Assembly (NCBI GenBank): GCA_910586205.1 | Contig: CAJUGD010000021.1 | Span: 1-64,000, forward strand | Length of the DNA stretch: 64,000 nucleotides | Direction: 5' to 3' | DNA from: an uncultured Lachnospiraceae bacterium | GTDB taxonomy: Bacteria; Bacillota; Clostridia; Lachnospirales; Lachnospiraceae | In this document: piece by piece, positions 33,845 to 42,876 of the stretch | How positions within the stretch are numbered: the first letter of the stretch is position 1 | How the letters are laid out: the number at the start of each line of letters is the position of its first letter | Notes under the pieces: model-generated | Database searches by the model: none | Seen by the model: the letters and a program-made list of their open reading frames with translations, nothing else | Told to the model about the DNA's origin: nothing | Program-made: the position numbers and the translations under genes

Positions 33845-34993
33845 CTATTTTTTGTACCGCTCTGCCATCTCATCTAAACTGACCTGCTCCACAAGGGGTG
33901 CCTTGCCAAAGGAACCAAACTGCACGATCAAGGTTCCCACCACTTCCTTCACTCCCCGTTCCACACAGTCCACGATAGCAGCCACATCCTCGTCCGGAAT
34001 ATTTCCGTACATCACCGTGTCCATGATGGGCGGCAGAAATGCCCGGGGATCAAACTGGTTCTTCTTTGTCTCCAAAAGCTCATAGATACCGCCAATGGAA
34101 GCACTGGTTCGTTTCTCAGGATATTCAGCAAACAGCTCCTTCATATTCCGGGTCACTGCCAGGCGGATATCCGTATCCACGTTAATCTTGCTGATTCCGC
34201 AGGGAATCGCTGCCTTCAGCTCCTCGATAGAAATACCATAGGTGTTGGAAAGCTCCCCTCCCAAACCATTGATCTCATCCACAATATATTTAGGCACTGT
34301 AGAAGATCCATGGGACACCAGAGCGCCGAAAATCCCCTGATGATTCATACATTCCCGGATGGCAACGGCAATCTCCTTCCTCAGCTTTACATCCTTGCCC
34401 TTGGAAGCCCCATGCATGGTGCCATAGGAAATGGCCAGAGCATCCACCTCTGTGTTTTTGAAAAATTCCACTGCATCCAATGGATTGGTGTAGGTGGAAG
34501 CTGCAGAGAATACATGATCCTCCACACCGGCCAGCACACCCAGCTCTCCTTCCACACTGACCCCCCGGGCGTGGGCATATTTTACCACTTCCCTGGTCAG
34601 CTCCATGTTCTCCTTAAAAGGCAGGGAGGATCCGTCAATCATCACAGAGGTATACCCGCCCTCAATCGCTGCCACGCAGGAATCGAAATCCCTGCCGTGA
34701 TCTAAATGAAGCACAATGGGAATCTTAGAATCTGCCCCGTACTTTTTCACCGCATTGGCAATATTCTTTGCCCCTGCCTTTTTATCCTCCAAGGTTGCGT
34801 TCATAAAATCACATCTTCCGCCCATAAACCCGTTGGCTAAGTCTGCCCCCTGGAGAATCGCCGCTGAGCGGAACATCTCATGAACCTCAATGGCTGCCTT
34901 GGCCTGGGCCACCGCATTAACATTAAATGCACCCTGTCCAAAGCCGTATTTAACCGTTGCCTCCAATAACGGACGCAGTGGAATTAATGGCAT
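33845..34993 (-). CDS. fba: Fructose-bisphosphate aldolase, class II
   Basis: A 382-residue zinc aldolase. VLHLDHGRDFDS carries the catalytic Asp and zinc His, VEGELGVL the zinc Glu, ISYGTMHGASKG the phosphate loop, and INVDTDIRLA the substrate segment. GALVSHGSSTVP replaces the usual LHGGSG-type loop. It is longer than GatY-type aldolases because of insertions and a C-terminal extension. It is the third class II aldolase of the window and the one placed with PFK and TIM, so it should cleave fructose-1,6-bisphosphate or a close analogue. GAGAGGGG precedes the ATG. Confidence 0.87.
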   Translation of the reverse strand: MPLIPLRPLLEATVKYGFGQGAFNVNAVAQAKAAIEVHEMFRSAAILQGADLANGFMGGRCDFMNATLEDKKAGAKNIANAVKKYGADSKIPIVLHLDHGRDFDSCVAAIEGGYTSVMIDGSSLPFKENMELTREVVKYAHARGVSVEGELGVLAGVEDHVFSAASTYTNPLDAVEFFKNTEVDALAISYGTMHGASKGKDVKLRKEIAVAIRECMNHQGIFGALVSHGSSTVPKYIVDEINGLGGELSNTYGISIEELKAAIPCGISKINVDTDIRLAVTRNMKELFAEYPEKRTSASIGGIYELLETKKNQFDPRAFLPPIMDTVMYGNIPDEDVAAIVDCVERGVKEVVGTLIVQFGSFGKAPLVEQVSLDEMAERYKK

Positions 34994-35036
34994 AATTTAC
35001 CCCTCTCTTTCTAATCGAACCTATATTTCCCTGTTC

Positions 35037-36530
35037 CTACCCATGCATATGAGCCGCGCAATGACAGTCCTCTGCACCCTTGCCGTTATAGACCTCCCCC
35101 TTCATCATCAGATGGACCGCACTGAGCTTAAAGGTCTGAGGCAGCGCCAGAATATTGGGGTTTTGCCCCACAAACTTCTTTTTGGCATCCTCTAACGCCT
35201 CCTCAATGGTGGCCCTTGTCTTTAAGCCCATTCCGCGGGCAAACCCCGGCTCCTGGGCGCCGCACACATAGATAGCTGAAGTATTCATTTCCGCAATATG
35301 TCCACAACTGATCATGGAAAATCCATGGAAGGGATGGAAAGCATTGCAGAACCGGTACTTGCGGATATATTCCTCATTGGTGGCAAAATACTCCCCATAC
35401 CGGTTCATGTCCGGCAAGGTATTCATGTAGTCCTTCTGGAACATCTCATACATTTCCCTGGTGTATGGCCACAGCTCATCGTGGAAATACCCGTTGCAGA
35501 TGGAAGAACAGATAATCACACACTTATCGCTCATCACTCTCTTATGGCGGATCACCTGGGCTGAGATGGCCTGCATCAGCATAATCGGATTGGTGCCCAT
35601 GCCCTCTCCATAGTGGAAAAACTGGGGCATGCCAAATATCATCACATCATATTTCTTCTCTGCCCAGGGCACATAGGTACGCTTGTCTGCCGTTACCCAG
35701 GAATGGGGCTGCATCACTTTGGCATAGCCGCTGTTAATCTCAATCTGACGGGATTTTGTATCCAGCACCGCATCACAGCAGAAGAATTTCTTCCCCATGC
35801 ACTCCTCCATGTGCTGCCCGATCTCGTCAAACTTGGTGCGCATCAGGGAAGCGCCGCTCACCGGTGTAAAATCCTGCCGGTGCATAACCTCCGGCACATG
35901 GTGGGAAGCAATGGAACGCCAATGGGTAATCCCCGTGGCACAGTGCTTATAGCCGCCGGAATATCCCCCATAGGGATTCCCCTGGGTATGTCCGATGAGA
36001 ATCGCCACATCGCTGTCATACACATACTTGTTCATCAGTACCGGGTCTCCCCTGCGGGTAGTTCCCAAATCCACCAGATGATCATAGTCTTCACTGTCAT
36101 GGTTAATGATCTGATGGGTGTACCAGAACTCGTTAAACAGCTCATTTCCCAGTACCCCCCGGATCTCCTGCTCCGTGTTCTTTCGGTGAAGCCCGTTGGA
36201 GCAGATCAGCAGAATGTCCTTCTTCTCTACTCCCGCATCATACAATTCCTGCAGAATCAGCCGGATGGAAACCTTTCGATGGGAAGCAGGCTGCTCTCCC
36301 CCCTTTACCCGGTCCGGGAAAATAATCGTGACCTTAGAGCCCTTGTGAGCCAGCTTGGAAAGGGGCTCCATGCCCATGGGATTGCGGATGGACTCCAATG
36401 TTTTTGCCTCAATCTGATCCTCCGGAATGCAAGGGGGATCCGGAACCGTCTCCCCTGGAATAAACACATCTGTAGAATCCGGCAGCTCCGCTGTCATCAT
36501 TCCCTGTCCATACTCAAATGCAAGCTTCAT
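35037..36530 (-). CDS. LarA-like nickel-pincer racemase/epimerase family protein
   Basis: A 497-residue protein of the lactate racemase LarA (DUF2088) family. The His region NGLHRKNTEQEI, the GHTQGNPYGG stretch and the cofactor-binding Lys in SGGYKHCATGI are visible. LarA enzymes use a nickel-pincer nucleotide to racemise or epimerise 2-hydroxyacids. At 497 residues it is longer than LarA (about 425), with an extension that ends in a Cys/His-rich tail (EDCHCAAHMHG). No larB, larC or larE is in the window. It sits between TIM and FBA genes, so its substrate may be a sugar acid or hydroxyacid linked to that pathway (inference). Confidence 0.8.
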   Translation of the reverse strand: MKLAFEYGQGMMTAELPDSTDVFIPGETVPDPPCIPEDQIEAKTLESIRNPMGMEPLSKLAHKGSKVTIIFPDRVKGGEQPASHRKVSIRLILQELYDAGVEKKDILLICSNGLHRKNTEQEIRGVLGNELFNEFWYTHQIINHDSEDYDHLVDLGTTRRGDPVLMNKYVYDSDVAILIGHTQGNPYGGYSGGYKHCATGITHWRSIASHHVPEVMHRQDFTPVSGASLMRTKFDEIGQHMEECMGKKFFCCDAVLDTKSRQIEINSGYAKVMQPHSWVTADKRTYVPWAEKKYDVMIFGMPQFFHYGEGMGTNPIMLMQAISAQVIRHKRVMSDKCVIICSSICNGYFHDELWPYTREMYEMFQKDYMNTLPDMNRYGEYFATNEEYIRKYRFCNAFHPFHGFSMISCGHIAEMNTSAIYVCGAQEPGFARGMGLKTRATIEEALEDAKKKFVGQNPNILALPQTFKLSAVHLMMKGEVYNGKGAEDCHCAAHMHG

Positions 36531-36613
36531 AAAATACCTCCTTCTTTACTGTCAGCAAATTTCATACCATCTGTGCAATACTTATCATTACTTTTCTATA
36601 AGCCTGTCTCCTG

Positions 36614-37450
36614 TTATTTTCCCATATAAGTCCGGATAATATCCAGATACTCCTCCGGATAATATCCGATCTCTCCGGAGAACCGAGTCAGGGCAATCAG
36701 TCCCCCGTCCATCACCGGAACTGAGGCCAGCATCTTGGCATTATCCGTCTTAAGCCCGCCGCCGTACACCACATCCATACCGCCTGTCACTTCCTTCACA
36801 AATGTCCCGATCTTGGTGATATACTCCTTATCCGGCGGCACCTTACCCGGCCCGATAGCCCACACCGGTTCATAGGCAATCGTAACCTTTTTCCTGTCCA
36901 CCCCTGCCAGACCTGTCTCAAGCTGCTCTTTAAGCACCTCCTGCCACCGCTCCTGCTCCTCTGAGGTCTCTCCGATACAGTAAAGCACAAAAAGCCCTGC
37001 CTTCACCGCTGCCTGAATCTCCTTGTTCAAAAGACGGTTTACTGCAGCCGTGTCACTTATCCCAGCCTCCGCTAAAATACCTGCCTTGTCCCGGCGCTCC
37101 TCACAGTGGCCGATAATGGTGGTGACGCACCCCATGGCTTTCACTGCATTGGCTGTGCGGTTGGTGGTAAAGGCCCCGAAATTGCCCCCCACTGCCGTAT
37201 CATCCCGGTACACGCCCTGGCACCCCACCTTCACCGGGCTGTTCTCGCAGAGGGCTGACACTGCCGGCAGCAGATGGGCCTCCGGGAAATACATGGCAAA
37301 CTCCACCTCATCCCCCTCATACTTCTTTAGCTGTTCCTGGGTGTGCTCTACAATATAGCTTCCCCACTGCTCAATAGGAGCAATGGCATTTACCCCTCCG
37401 AACTCCTTTGGGATGTCAAAACGTTTCAGATTCAAAAAGATATGCTTCAT
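36614..37450 (-). CDS. Divergent triosephosphate isomerase
   Basis: A 278-residue TIM-barrel isomerase. Catalytic residues are present: Asn-Leu-Lys in IFLNLKRFD, His in IIGHCEERR, and Glu in AYEPVWAIGPGK. Several motifs differ from housekeeping TIM (NWKMN and GHSERR are altered; VYGGGLKTDNA for the VLYGGSV segment), so it may handle a tetrose or modified triose phosphate. The frame reaches 37519, but AAGGAG lies before the ATG at 37450, four bases after the PFK stop. It is tightly coupled to PFK. Confidence 0.83.
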   Translation of the reverse strand: MKHIFLNLKRFDIPKEFGGVNAIAPIEQWGSYIVEHTQEQLKKYEGDEVEFAMYFPEAHLLPAVSALCENSPVKVGCQGVYRDDTAVGGNFGAFTTNRTANAVKAMGCVTTIIGHCEERRDKAGILAEAGISDTAAVNRLLNKEIQAAVKAGLFVLYCIGETSEEQERWQEVLKEQLETGLAGVDRKKVTIAYEPVWAIGPGKVPPDKEYITKIGTFVKEVTGGMDVVYGGGLKTDNAKMLASVPVMDGGLIALTRFSGEIGYYPEEYLDIIRTYMGK

Positions 37451-37454
37451 GCTT

Positions 37455-38642
37455 TCACTCCTTCTCTTTCTCCTGGTACAAATCCTGGAAATCAATAAAC
37501 TCCGGAACCTCTGCTCCAATCAAGGGCTTGCACCACTGAACAAACCCTTCTCTCACATCATTGCCCCGATCATTGATATATTCCTTAGGAACCACCCGCT
37601 CATAGAGCATAACCTCCTCAATGGGAATCATGCGCACCGAGATGCGGTAACTGCCGTCCGGAGTCTCCTCACGGATAAAGCCCACCATTTTGCCGCCTTC
37701 GCTCCGCATGGCCGCCTTCAGAGCCTCCCGGCCCGCCAGCACCGCTTCGTCCCGGTCTACCGGAGACTGAAGCTTGATGGATGCCCGGCCGCAGATGCCC
37801 GGTTTCTCGCTTCTGGCTTTGATGCCCAGCTTCTTGATCACCAGCTCTGCCAGATAAGCGCTCACATCCCCATAGTAGACGGATCTTCCTGTCTGGAAAA
37901 TAGGAGGCACAATGGGCTTGCCGGATTCATCCTTAAGGCCCTCGCTGGCCACCACCACCACGCCGCCCTTTTCCTCATAGAGCCGCTTCACATCCTCTAA
38001 AAACTCCTCCTCATGGAACGGCCTCTCCGGCAGATAGATCAGATGAGGCGCATCCCCCGGCTTTTTCCTGGCCAGTGCCGAGGATGCCGTTATCCATCCT
38101 GCATTCCGCCCCATGGCCTCCACCACACACACATGAATCGGCAGGGACTTCACATCCACCCCCACCTCTGCCACTGTCTCTGCCAGATAGCGGGCAGCGC
38201 TGCCATATCCCGGAGTATGGTCTGTGATGGCGATATCATTGTCTATGGTCTTGGGAATCCCCACCACGCAGATCCCTGCATCCTTACAGGCCCGGTGAAT
38301 CTTCCCGCAGGTATCCATGGTTCCGTTGCCTCCGTTCAGCAACACATATTGAATGTCATGCTTCTGAAAAATGGCTGTCATGGCCTCATAATCCTCCTGC
38401 TCCAGAGCATACCGGGAGGAACCGATGGCCGTGGCCGGAGTGGTCAAAAGCAGCTTCAGCTTTTCCTCCGGGTACGCTGCCAGATCAAGAAACCGCTCCT
38501 TCAAAATCGCCTCGCTTCCGCCTATGGCGCCATACACATGCTCAATCCCGCCGCACTCTGCCGCCTCCTGAATTACTCCGTACAGGGAGGCGTTGATCAC
38601 CGCGGTAGGCCCTCCTCCATGCACCACCAATACATTTGCCAC
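37455..38642 (-). CDS. 6-phosphofructokinase, probably of the pyrophosphate-dependent branch
   Basis: A 395-residue PfkA-superfamily protein. GGGPTAVINASL opens the chain; GIPKTIDNDIA and HTPGYGSAARY resemble PPi-type enzymes, where Lys in PKTIDND is a hallmark. The phosphoryl-donor loop reads NGGNGTMDTC, mixing ATP-type Gly with the GGND-type sequence of PPi enzymes, so donor choice is uncertain. VEAMGRNAGWI is conserved. It starts a cluster with TIM, the LarA-like gene and FBA, and should make fructose-1,6-bisphosphate or an analogue. Confidence 0.85.
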   Translation of the reverse strand: MANVLVVHGGGPTAVINASLYGVIQEAAECGGIEHVYGAIGGSEAILKERFLDLAAYPEEKLKLLLTTPATAIGSSRYALEQEDYEAMTAIFQKHDIQYVLLNGGNGTMDTCGKIHRACKDAGICVVGIPKTIDNDIAITDHTPGYGSAARYLAETVAEVGVDVKSLPIHVCVVEAMGRNAGWITASSALARKKPGDAPHLIYLPERPFHEEEFLEDVKRLYEEKGGVVVVASEGLKDESGKPIVPPIFQTGRSVYYGDVSAYLAELVIKKLGIKARSEKPGICGRASIKLQSPVDRDEAVLAGREALKAAMRSEGGKMVGFIREETPDGSYRISVRMIPIEEVMLYERVVPKEYINDRGNDVREGFVQWCKPLIGAEVPEFIDFQDLYQEKEKE

Positions 38643-38741
38643 CTTCCATTCTCCTTTCCCTTTTAACTGTTTAACTCAGCCTTGCATCTGTTTCGTAATA
38701 CTATCATACCACAATTCCAACCAAATTTGTGCTGTTTTTAC

Positions 38742-38760
38742 TCAAACGTTTTCGTTGAAA
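38742..38760. promoter_or_regulatory. Possible operator upstream of the PFK gene
   Basis: TCAAACGTTTTCGTTGA is an imperfect inverted repeat (TCAAxCG...CGTTGA) about 100 bases before the PFK start. It is loosely similar to cre or LacI-family sites but does not match cre closely. Confidence 0.3.
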
Positions 38761-38787
38761 TATATTTTGGTTGACTTTCGTTTTCCA

Positions 38788-39339
38788 TCATATCCCACCC
38801 AGTCGTTTTATGATTGCCTCACGATACTCTGCATGATGAGGCATACCGCCTCCTACCCCGCCGAGCTTTGGAAGCACAAGCTTAAAGCTGCTCCCATTCT
38901 TCATAGTAAGAAAGCATTTTACAGAACCCATCCACCCCTTTTTAAACTGGCAGCTCTGAATATCTGTCAAAGGATAACAGGTTCCGATGTCCGCAAGCAA
39001 AACCTCCGACGTAATCTTCTGCATATCATTCTCACTGCCGTCCGGTGCATCATCAAGCTCGTAAAGATAGCTATTCCTCTCACACCCGGCAATCACCAGA
39101 ACATTCCTGGTAATCCCAATATAAACATCATAGGAGGAACACTTTTTCTTATCCAGGGTAATGATACGCCCCTTTTCATCCGGAATCAGCTTATCCTCCA
39201 TATAGATACATTTTCCAAAAATACCCTTTATGTGAGTTTCTTGGGATATTGCATGGATACCCGCCGCCAGTTCTTCTCCCTCCGGGATGTAGTCTCCCAA
39301 AACCCACCGCATTCTTGCTTCATCAAAAATCTCTGACAT
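38788..39339 (-). CDS. Conserved hypothetical protein
   Basis: A 183-residue soluble protein that I do not recognise as a named family. It has a beta-rich pattern (YDVYIGITRNVLVIAGC, DIGTCYPLTDIQSCQF, VKCFLTMKNGSSFKLVLP) suggestive of a PH-like or bPH-type domain, and a Gly-rich C-terminal part. GAGGG precedes the ATG. It lies between PGI and PFK genes on the same strand; no functional link can be shown. Confidence 0.6.
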   Translation of the reverse strand: MSEIFDEARMRWVLGDYIPEGEELAAGIHAISQETHIKGIFGKCIYMEDKLIPDEKGRIITLDKKKCSSYDVYIGITRNVLVIAGCERNSYLYELDDAPDGSENDMQKITSEVLLADIGTCYPLTDIQSCQFKKGWMGSVKCFLTMKNGSSFKLVLPKLGGVGGGMPHHAEYREAIIKRLGGI

Positions 39340-39391
39340 ATGAAACCCTCACTTTCTTCCAGCGCACTTTCTGCCGCTTTTCCTTAAAATT

Positions 39392-40648
39392 TCACTTCCC
39401 AAGAGCCGCAAACATGCTTCTCTTATACTCCTCCACTCCTTCCTGATCAAAGGGATTTACCCCCATCAGCTCCCCAGAGACCGCACAGGCCACCATAAAA
39501 TAGTAATACAATTCCCCAAAGCTTCTCTCTGAAGCCTTATCCGCCTCAAACCGGATACAGGGCACTCCGCCTTTTGCGTGAGCTTCCCAGGTAGCCTCCT
39601 CGGCCGCCCGGTTAATATCTGCAAAATCCATGCCGTCCAGATAATCAAACCTGTCCTTGTATTCCGGGCAAGGCTCTACAACCACCGAAGCCGCCTGATC
39701 CTTCACTGAAACAAAAGTCTCTATCAGATTCCTTCTGCCCTCCTGCATATACTGCCCGATAGAATGAAGATCCTCCGAATAGACAGAAGATGTAGGAAAA
39801 ATCCCCTTGTTCTCTTTCCCCTCACTCTCCCCGAAAAGCTGTACCCACCATTTGGTGAAAAACCCATAACGAGGCTCAAAGGAAACCATCATCTCAATAT
39901 CATAACCCCGGCCGTATAAAAGCTGCCGAACCGCGCCGTAACGCACTGCCAGATTGTCCTCCCCATGCTCTCTGCAATCCATCTGCGCCGCTTCCATTCC
40001 CGCCAAATACTCATCCACATTCAGACCTGCTGCCGCAATGGGAAGCAGGCCCACCGGGGTAAAGGCTGAATAGCGCCCGCCCACCGGCACCGGAAACTCT
40101 AAAAACAGATACCCGTTTTCCGCCCCAATCTCCTCCAGACGAGAACCTTTGGTTCCCGTGACAATAATCCGCCTGGCCATCTCCTCCTTATCATAGCGCT
40201 TTCCCATCCACTGCCGCAGAATCCTAAAGTGGCTTCCCGGCTCCAGAGTCTCAAAATTCTTGGCAATCACATCAATATAGACACTCTTTCCCTCCATCCC
40301 TTCAAGAGTCTGCTGAATCGTATAGGGAGAAAGGGTATTGCCCATGTACACAATCTTTGGCCCGCTCCTTTGGGGCAGAGCCTCAATCACTGCCCTGGCC
40401 GCCTGATTGGATCCCCCCACCCCCACAATCACAAATATATCCGCCTCCCGGCGAATCTCCTCTGCCTTCTCCTTAATCTTCTCCAGATTCAGCACCGATT
40501 CCTCCTTGCTTCTCCAGCCCAGCACCTTGTGCTTATCCTCTTTTTCATACAAGGCCCGGCAAATCATTCCTGCCTTTTCCCTTGCCTTTCTAAGCTCGTC
40601 CTTTCCCAGATAGCTCTCCGCCCTGCTCAAATCAACCGAAATCCCCAT
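39392..40648 (-). CDS. pgi: Glucose-6-phosphate isomerase (divergent)
   Basis: A 418-residue SIS-fold isomerase. GVGGSNQAARAVIEAL replaces the usual GIGGS-YLGARA, while GGRYSAFTPVGLLPIA, LFGESEGKENKGIFP, DLHSIGQYMQEG and MGVNPFDQEGVEEYK are well preserved. Differences in the first sugar loop suggest altered specificity or a paralogue of the housekeeping enzyme. The frame reaches 40714, but the ATG at 40648 starts the family-like N-terminus. It interconverts glucose- and fructose-6-phosphate, feeding PFK downstream. Confidence 0.87.
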   Translation of the reverse strand: MGISVDLSRAESYLGKDELRKAREKAGMICRALYEKEDKHKVLGWRSKEESVLNLEKIKEKAEEIRREADIFVIVGVGGSNQAARAVIEALPQRSGPKIVYMGNTLSPYTIQQTLEGMEGKSVYIDVIAKNFETLEPGSHFRILRQWMGKRYDKEEMARRIIVTGTKGSRLEEIGAENGYLFLEFPVPVGGRYSAFTPVGLLPIAAAGLNVDEYLAGMEAAQMDCREHGEDNLAVRYGAVRQLLYGRGYDIEMMVSFEPRYGFFTKWWVQLFGESEGKENKGIFPTSSVYSEDLHSIGQYMQEGRRNLIETFVSVKDQAASVVVEPCPEYKDRFDYLDGMDFADINRAAEEATWEAHAKGGVPCIRFEADKASERSFGELYYYFMVACAVSGELMGVNPFDQEGVEEYKRSMFAALGK

Positions 40649-40776
40649 ATTCCTTCTGCCCTTTCTTAAAATTATAAATCTTTCTCCTATGTCCTGCCAT
40701 TCAGTTGGTGACATTATACCACAATCAATTCCGACTCACAACTATACTCACCTTGTCCCATTCGTCTGTAAAACAA

Positions 40777-40807
40777 AAAGTCTGCCAAATTTTTATCGGC
40801 AGACTTT
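40777..40807 (-). terminator. Intrinsic terminator of the HPr gene
   Basis: On the minus strand AAAGTCTGCC and GGCAGACTTT pair (10 bp), followed by TTGTTTT. It lies 50 bases beyond the HPr stop. Confidence 0.85.
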
Positions 40808-40856
40808 CTATCAATCTATAAAATCCATTTACTTTTCTGTGCTTCTCGCCCTTCCT

Positions 40857-41114
40857 CTACAAGTTTTCCCTAAAAAAATTCTCCATTGCAGCAATCGCCG
40901 CATCTTCATCCGGGCCTTCCGCGCAAACAGTCACCCTGTCTCCCTGCTTAATTCCCATACCCATAATTACCATCAGCTTTCTTCCGTCCGTAGACCTGCC
41001 CTTTGCCGACAATGTAATTCTGGACTTGTATTTCCTGACCTCCTGTACAAACATACCTGCCGGACGGGCGTGGAGCCCCATTGTATCCGTAACGGTATAT
41101 TCAAATGTTTTCAT
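40857..41114 (-). CDS. HPr-family phosphocarrier lacking the regulatory serine
   Basis: An 85-residue HPr-like protein. The phospho-acceptor His is intact in MGLHARPAGMF. The regulatory region reads GRKLMVIMGMGI where HPr has LKSIMGVMSLG; the position equal to Ser46 is Leu, so HPr kinase should not be able to modify it. It is therefore a paralogue that can carry phosphate but cannot act as a CcpA co-repressor by that route (inference from known HPr biology). GAAAGGAA precedes the ATG. It lies after the YitT gene and before a terminator. Confidence 0.85.
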   Translation of the reverse strand: MKTFEYTVTDTMGLHARPAGMFVQEVRKYKSRITLSAKGRSTDGRKLMVIMGMGIKQGDRVTVCAEGPDEDAAIAAMENFFRENL

Positions 41115-41141
41115 TTCCTTTCTCCTTCGCCATTTCAGGTT

Positions 41142-42014
41142 TTACTCAAGCGGAGCCTGATAAAAACCACCAAAAAAGTTTTCCGTTTTCAGTATATTCA
41201 CAATAATGTGCGGATCCTGGGAGTGCATCAGCCTTACGATTTCCGCTGCCTCATAGGAGGAAACGACCGTATGAAGCAAATACATTTTTTTATGGCTGTA
41301 ACCCCCCACTGCCTCCACACAGGAAATACCATGGCGGTATTTCCCCACATATTCCCGGATAACATCTTCTGCCTTTGTTGTAGTGGCCTGAAGCGTTACA
41401 CGCTCATATCGATGATGAAACGCAGAGATCGTCTTAGTAGAAACAAACTGGAAAATAATCGAATAACCTGCGTAGCGCCAGCCGGAAATATAGCCAAAGA
41501 TACAGAGTATCACTACATTTCCCACAAATACATACTCCCATATGGAACGTCCCGTCTTGTTGGAGACAAAGAGCGCAATAAAGTCCGTACCCCCGGTAGA
41601 TGCATTGCCGCGCAGAGCCACAACAATACACATACCATACACAAAGCCGCCGAAAACCACGTTCAGCATTAAATCATCAAACATCGGCGAGAAATGAAAA
41701 ATTTCCAAAAAGAGGCTGGCAAGAAATACCTGCAGCAAAGAAAAAAATGTAAACCGTACACTAATGCTTTTGCAGCAGAGAAGCGCTACCGGTATATTCA
41801 GCAAAAGCATTCCTAAAGATATGGAAAAACTCCTGCCGTAAAGTCCTGCAATGGCATCAAACAAGATCGCCACACCGGTAAATCCGCCGGAAAGAAGATT
41901 TGCCGGGCGCACAAAAACCTGAATGGCATATGCCTGCAGAAATGCCGAGGCAATAACAGCAAAAAAAGTTATGAGCCGCCTCACCACAACGTATTTCTTC
42001 CATCTTGCTAACAT
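41142..42014 (-). CDS. YitT-family membrane protein (DUF161/DUF2179)
   Basis: A 290-residue protein with five or six membrane segments in the first 190 residues (YAIQVFVRPANLLSGGFTG is the family signature; GNASTGGTDFIALF follows) and a C-terminal DUF2179 domain (TRVTLQATTTKAEDV-like; VEAVGGYSHKKMYLLHTVV). GGAG lies eight bases before the ATG at 42014; the preceding codon is TTG. The function of the family is unsettled. It lies 27 bases before the HPr gene. Confidence 0.87.
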   Translation of the reverse strand: MLARWKKYVVVRRLITFFAVIASAFLQAYAIQVFVRPANLLSGGFTGVAILFDAIAGLYGRSFSISLGMLLLNIPVALLCCKSISVRFTFFSLLQVFLASLFLEIFHFSPMFDDLMLNVVFGGFVYGMCIVVALRGNASTGGTDFIALFVSNKTGRSIWEYVFVGNVVILCIFGYISGWRYAGYSIIFQFVSTKTISAFHHRYERVTLQATTTKAEDVIREYVGKYRHGISCVEAVGGYSHKKMYLLHTVVSSYEAAEIVRLMHSQDPHIIVNILKTENFFGGFYQAPLE

Positions 42015-42052
42015 CAAAAAATCTCCTTCAAATATAGAAATATCCCGCCCTG

Positions 42053-42823
42053 TTAATTTCTCCCGAAAGCCTCCACTCTCTCCACCAGCCTGCGTACCAG
42101 TTCTTCTGATACCGCATCATACTGGCATTCCCGCTCCCCGGGCGCAATGCTGTAGGACACGCTTCCTCTGACAGTGGTAGGATCTGTGAGCCATGCCTTG
42201 CAGGAGCTGTGTACCTGGCAGATGCCTGTCCTTTCCATCAGCTCACAGGCATTGGAGGCATTTACCCCACTTCCGGCCAGAATTTCAATCTTATCTCCAA
42301 AACACCTCTGAAGCTCTCCGATAAGCTCTGTCCCTTCCACAGCTGTTGGCTTTAACCCGCTGGTCAGCACACGATCTACTCCCATGGAAACCAACTGTTT
42401 CATAGCCCCAAAAGGATCATCCGAGCAGTCAAAAGCACGATGGAAAACCGCTTCCCTTCCAAAGCCCTTGATCCGTTCTGTCATCCTCTTGTTTTTCTCC
42501 TCATCCAGAGAGGCGTCTTCCTTTAAGCAGCCAAAAGCAATGCCATCCGCCCCATGCTCTAAAAGGCTTCGGCACTCTCTTTCCATTACCAGAAATTCTT
42601 CCTCCGTATAGCAGAACCCGGCGCCTCTTGGGCGCACCATGGCAATCACCTTCAGCTTTGGGAATTGCTCTTTCACCAAACACAGCGTTGAGATGGTAGG
42701 AGTCAATCCCCCTAACATCAGTGCACTGTTTAACTCAATCCTCTTTGCTCCGCCCAAAGCAGCCTGCTTTGCGTCATAAAAACTGCCGCAGCATATCTCC
42801 GCTGTATAATTTTTATTCATCAT
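42053..42823 (-). CDS. cutC: CutC-family protein
   Basis: A 256-residue TIM-barrel protein of the CutC family: AEICCGSFYDAKQAALGGAK, IELNSALMLGGLTPT, VIAMVRPRGAGFCYT, HRAFDCSDDPFGAM and LTSGLKPTAVEG are characteristic. The frame reaches 42955 inside the dipeptidase gene, but GGAGG lies six bases before the ATG at 42823. CutC was named for copper homeostasis, but its biochemical role is poorly supported and here it ends a PTS and peptidase operon, which suggests a metabolic rather than a copper role (inference). Confidence 0.9.
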   Translation of the reverse strand: MMNKNYTAEICCGSFYDAKQAALGGAKRIELNSALMLGGLTPTISTLCLVKEQFPKLKVIAMVRPRGAGFCYTEEEFLVMERECRSLLEHGADGIAFGCLKEDASLDEEKNKRMTERIKGFGREAVFHRAFDCSDDPFGAMKQLVSMGVDRVLTSGLKPTAVEGTELIGELQRCFGDKIEILAGSGVNASNACELMERTGICQVHSSCKAWLTDPTTVRGSVSYSIAPGERECQYDAVSEELVRRLVERVEAFGRN

Positions 42824-42876
42824 CCCCATCCTCCTTCCCTGTCTGCCATGAAAATATTCCGTCCCCCCGCGGCCCC

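Noticed and set aside
35613..36629. 338-residue plus-strand frame antisense to the LarA-like gene
   Set aside because: The minus-strand protein has clear family motifs; the plus-strand translation has none and reflects mirrored codon bias.
38742..38760. A CcpA cre site before the PFK gene
   Set aside because: It departs from the cre consensus at several fixed positions; kept only as a low-confidence inverted repeat.
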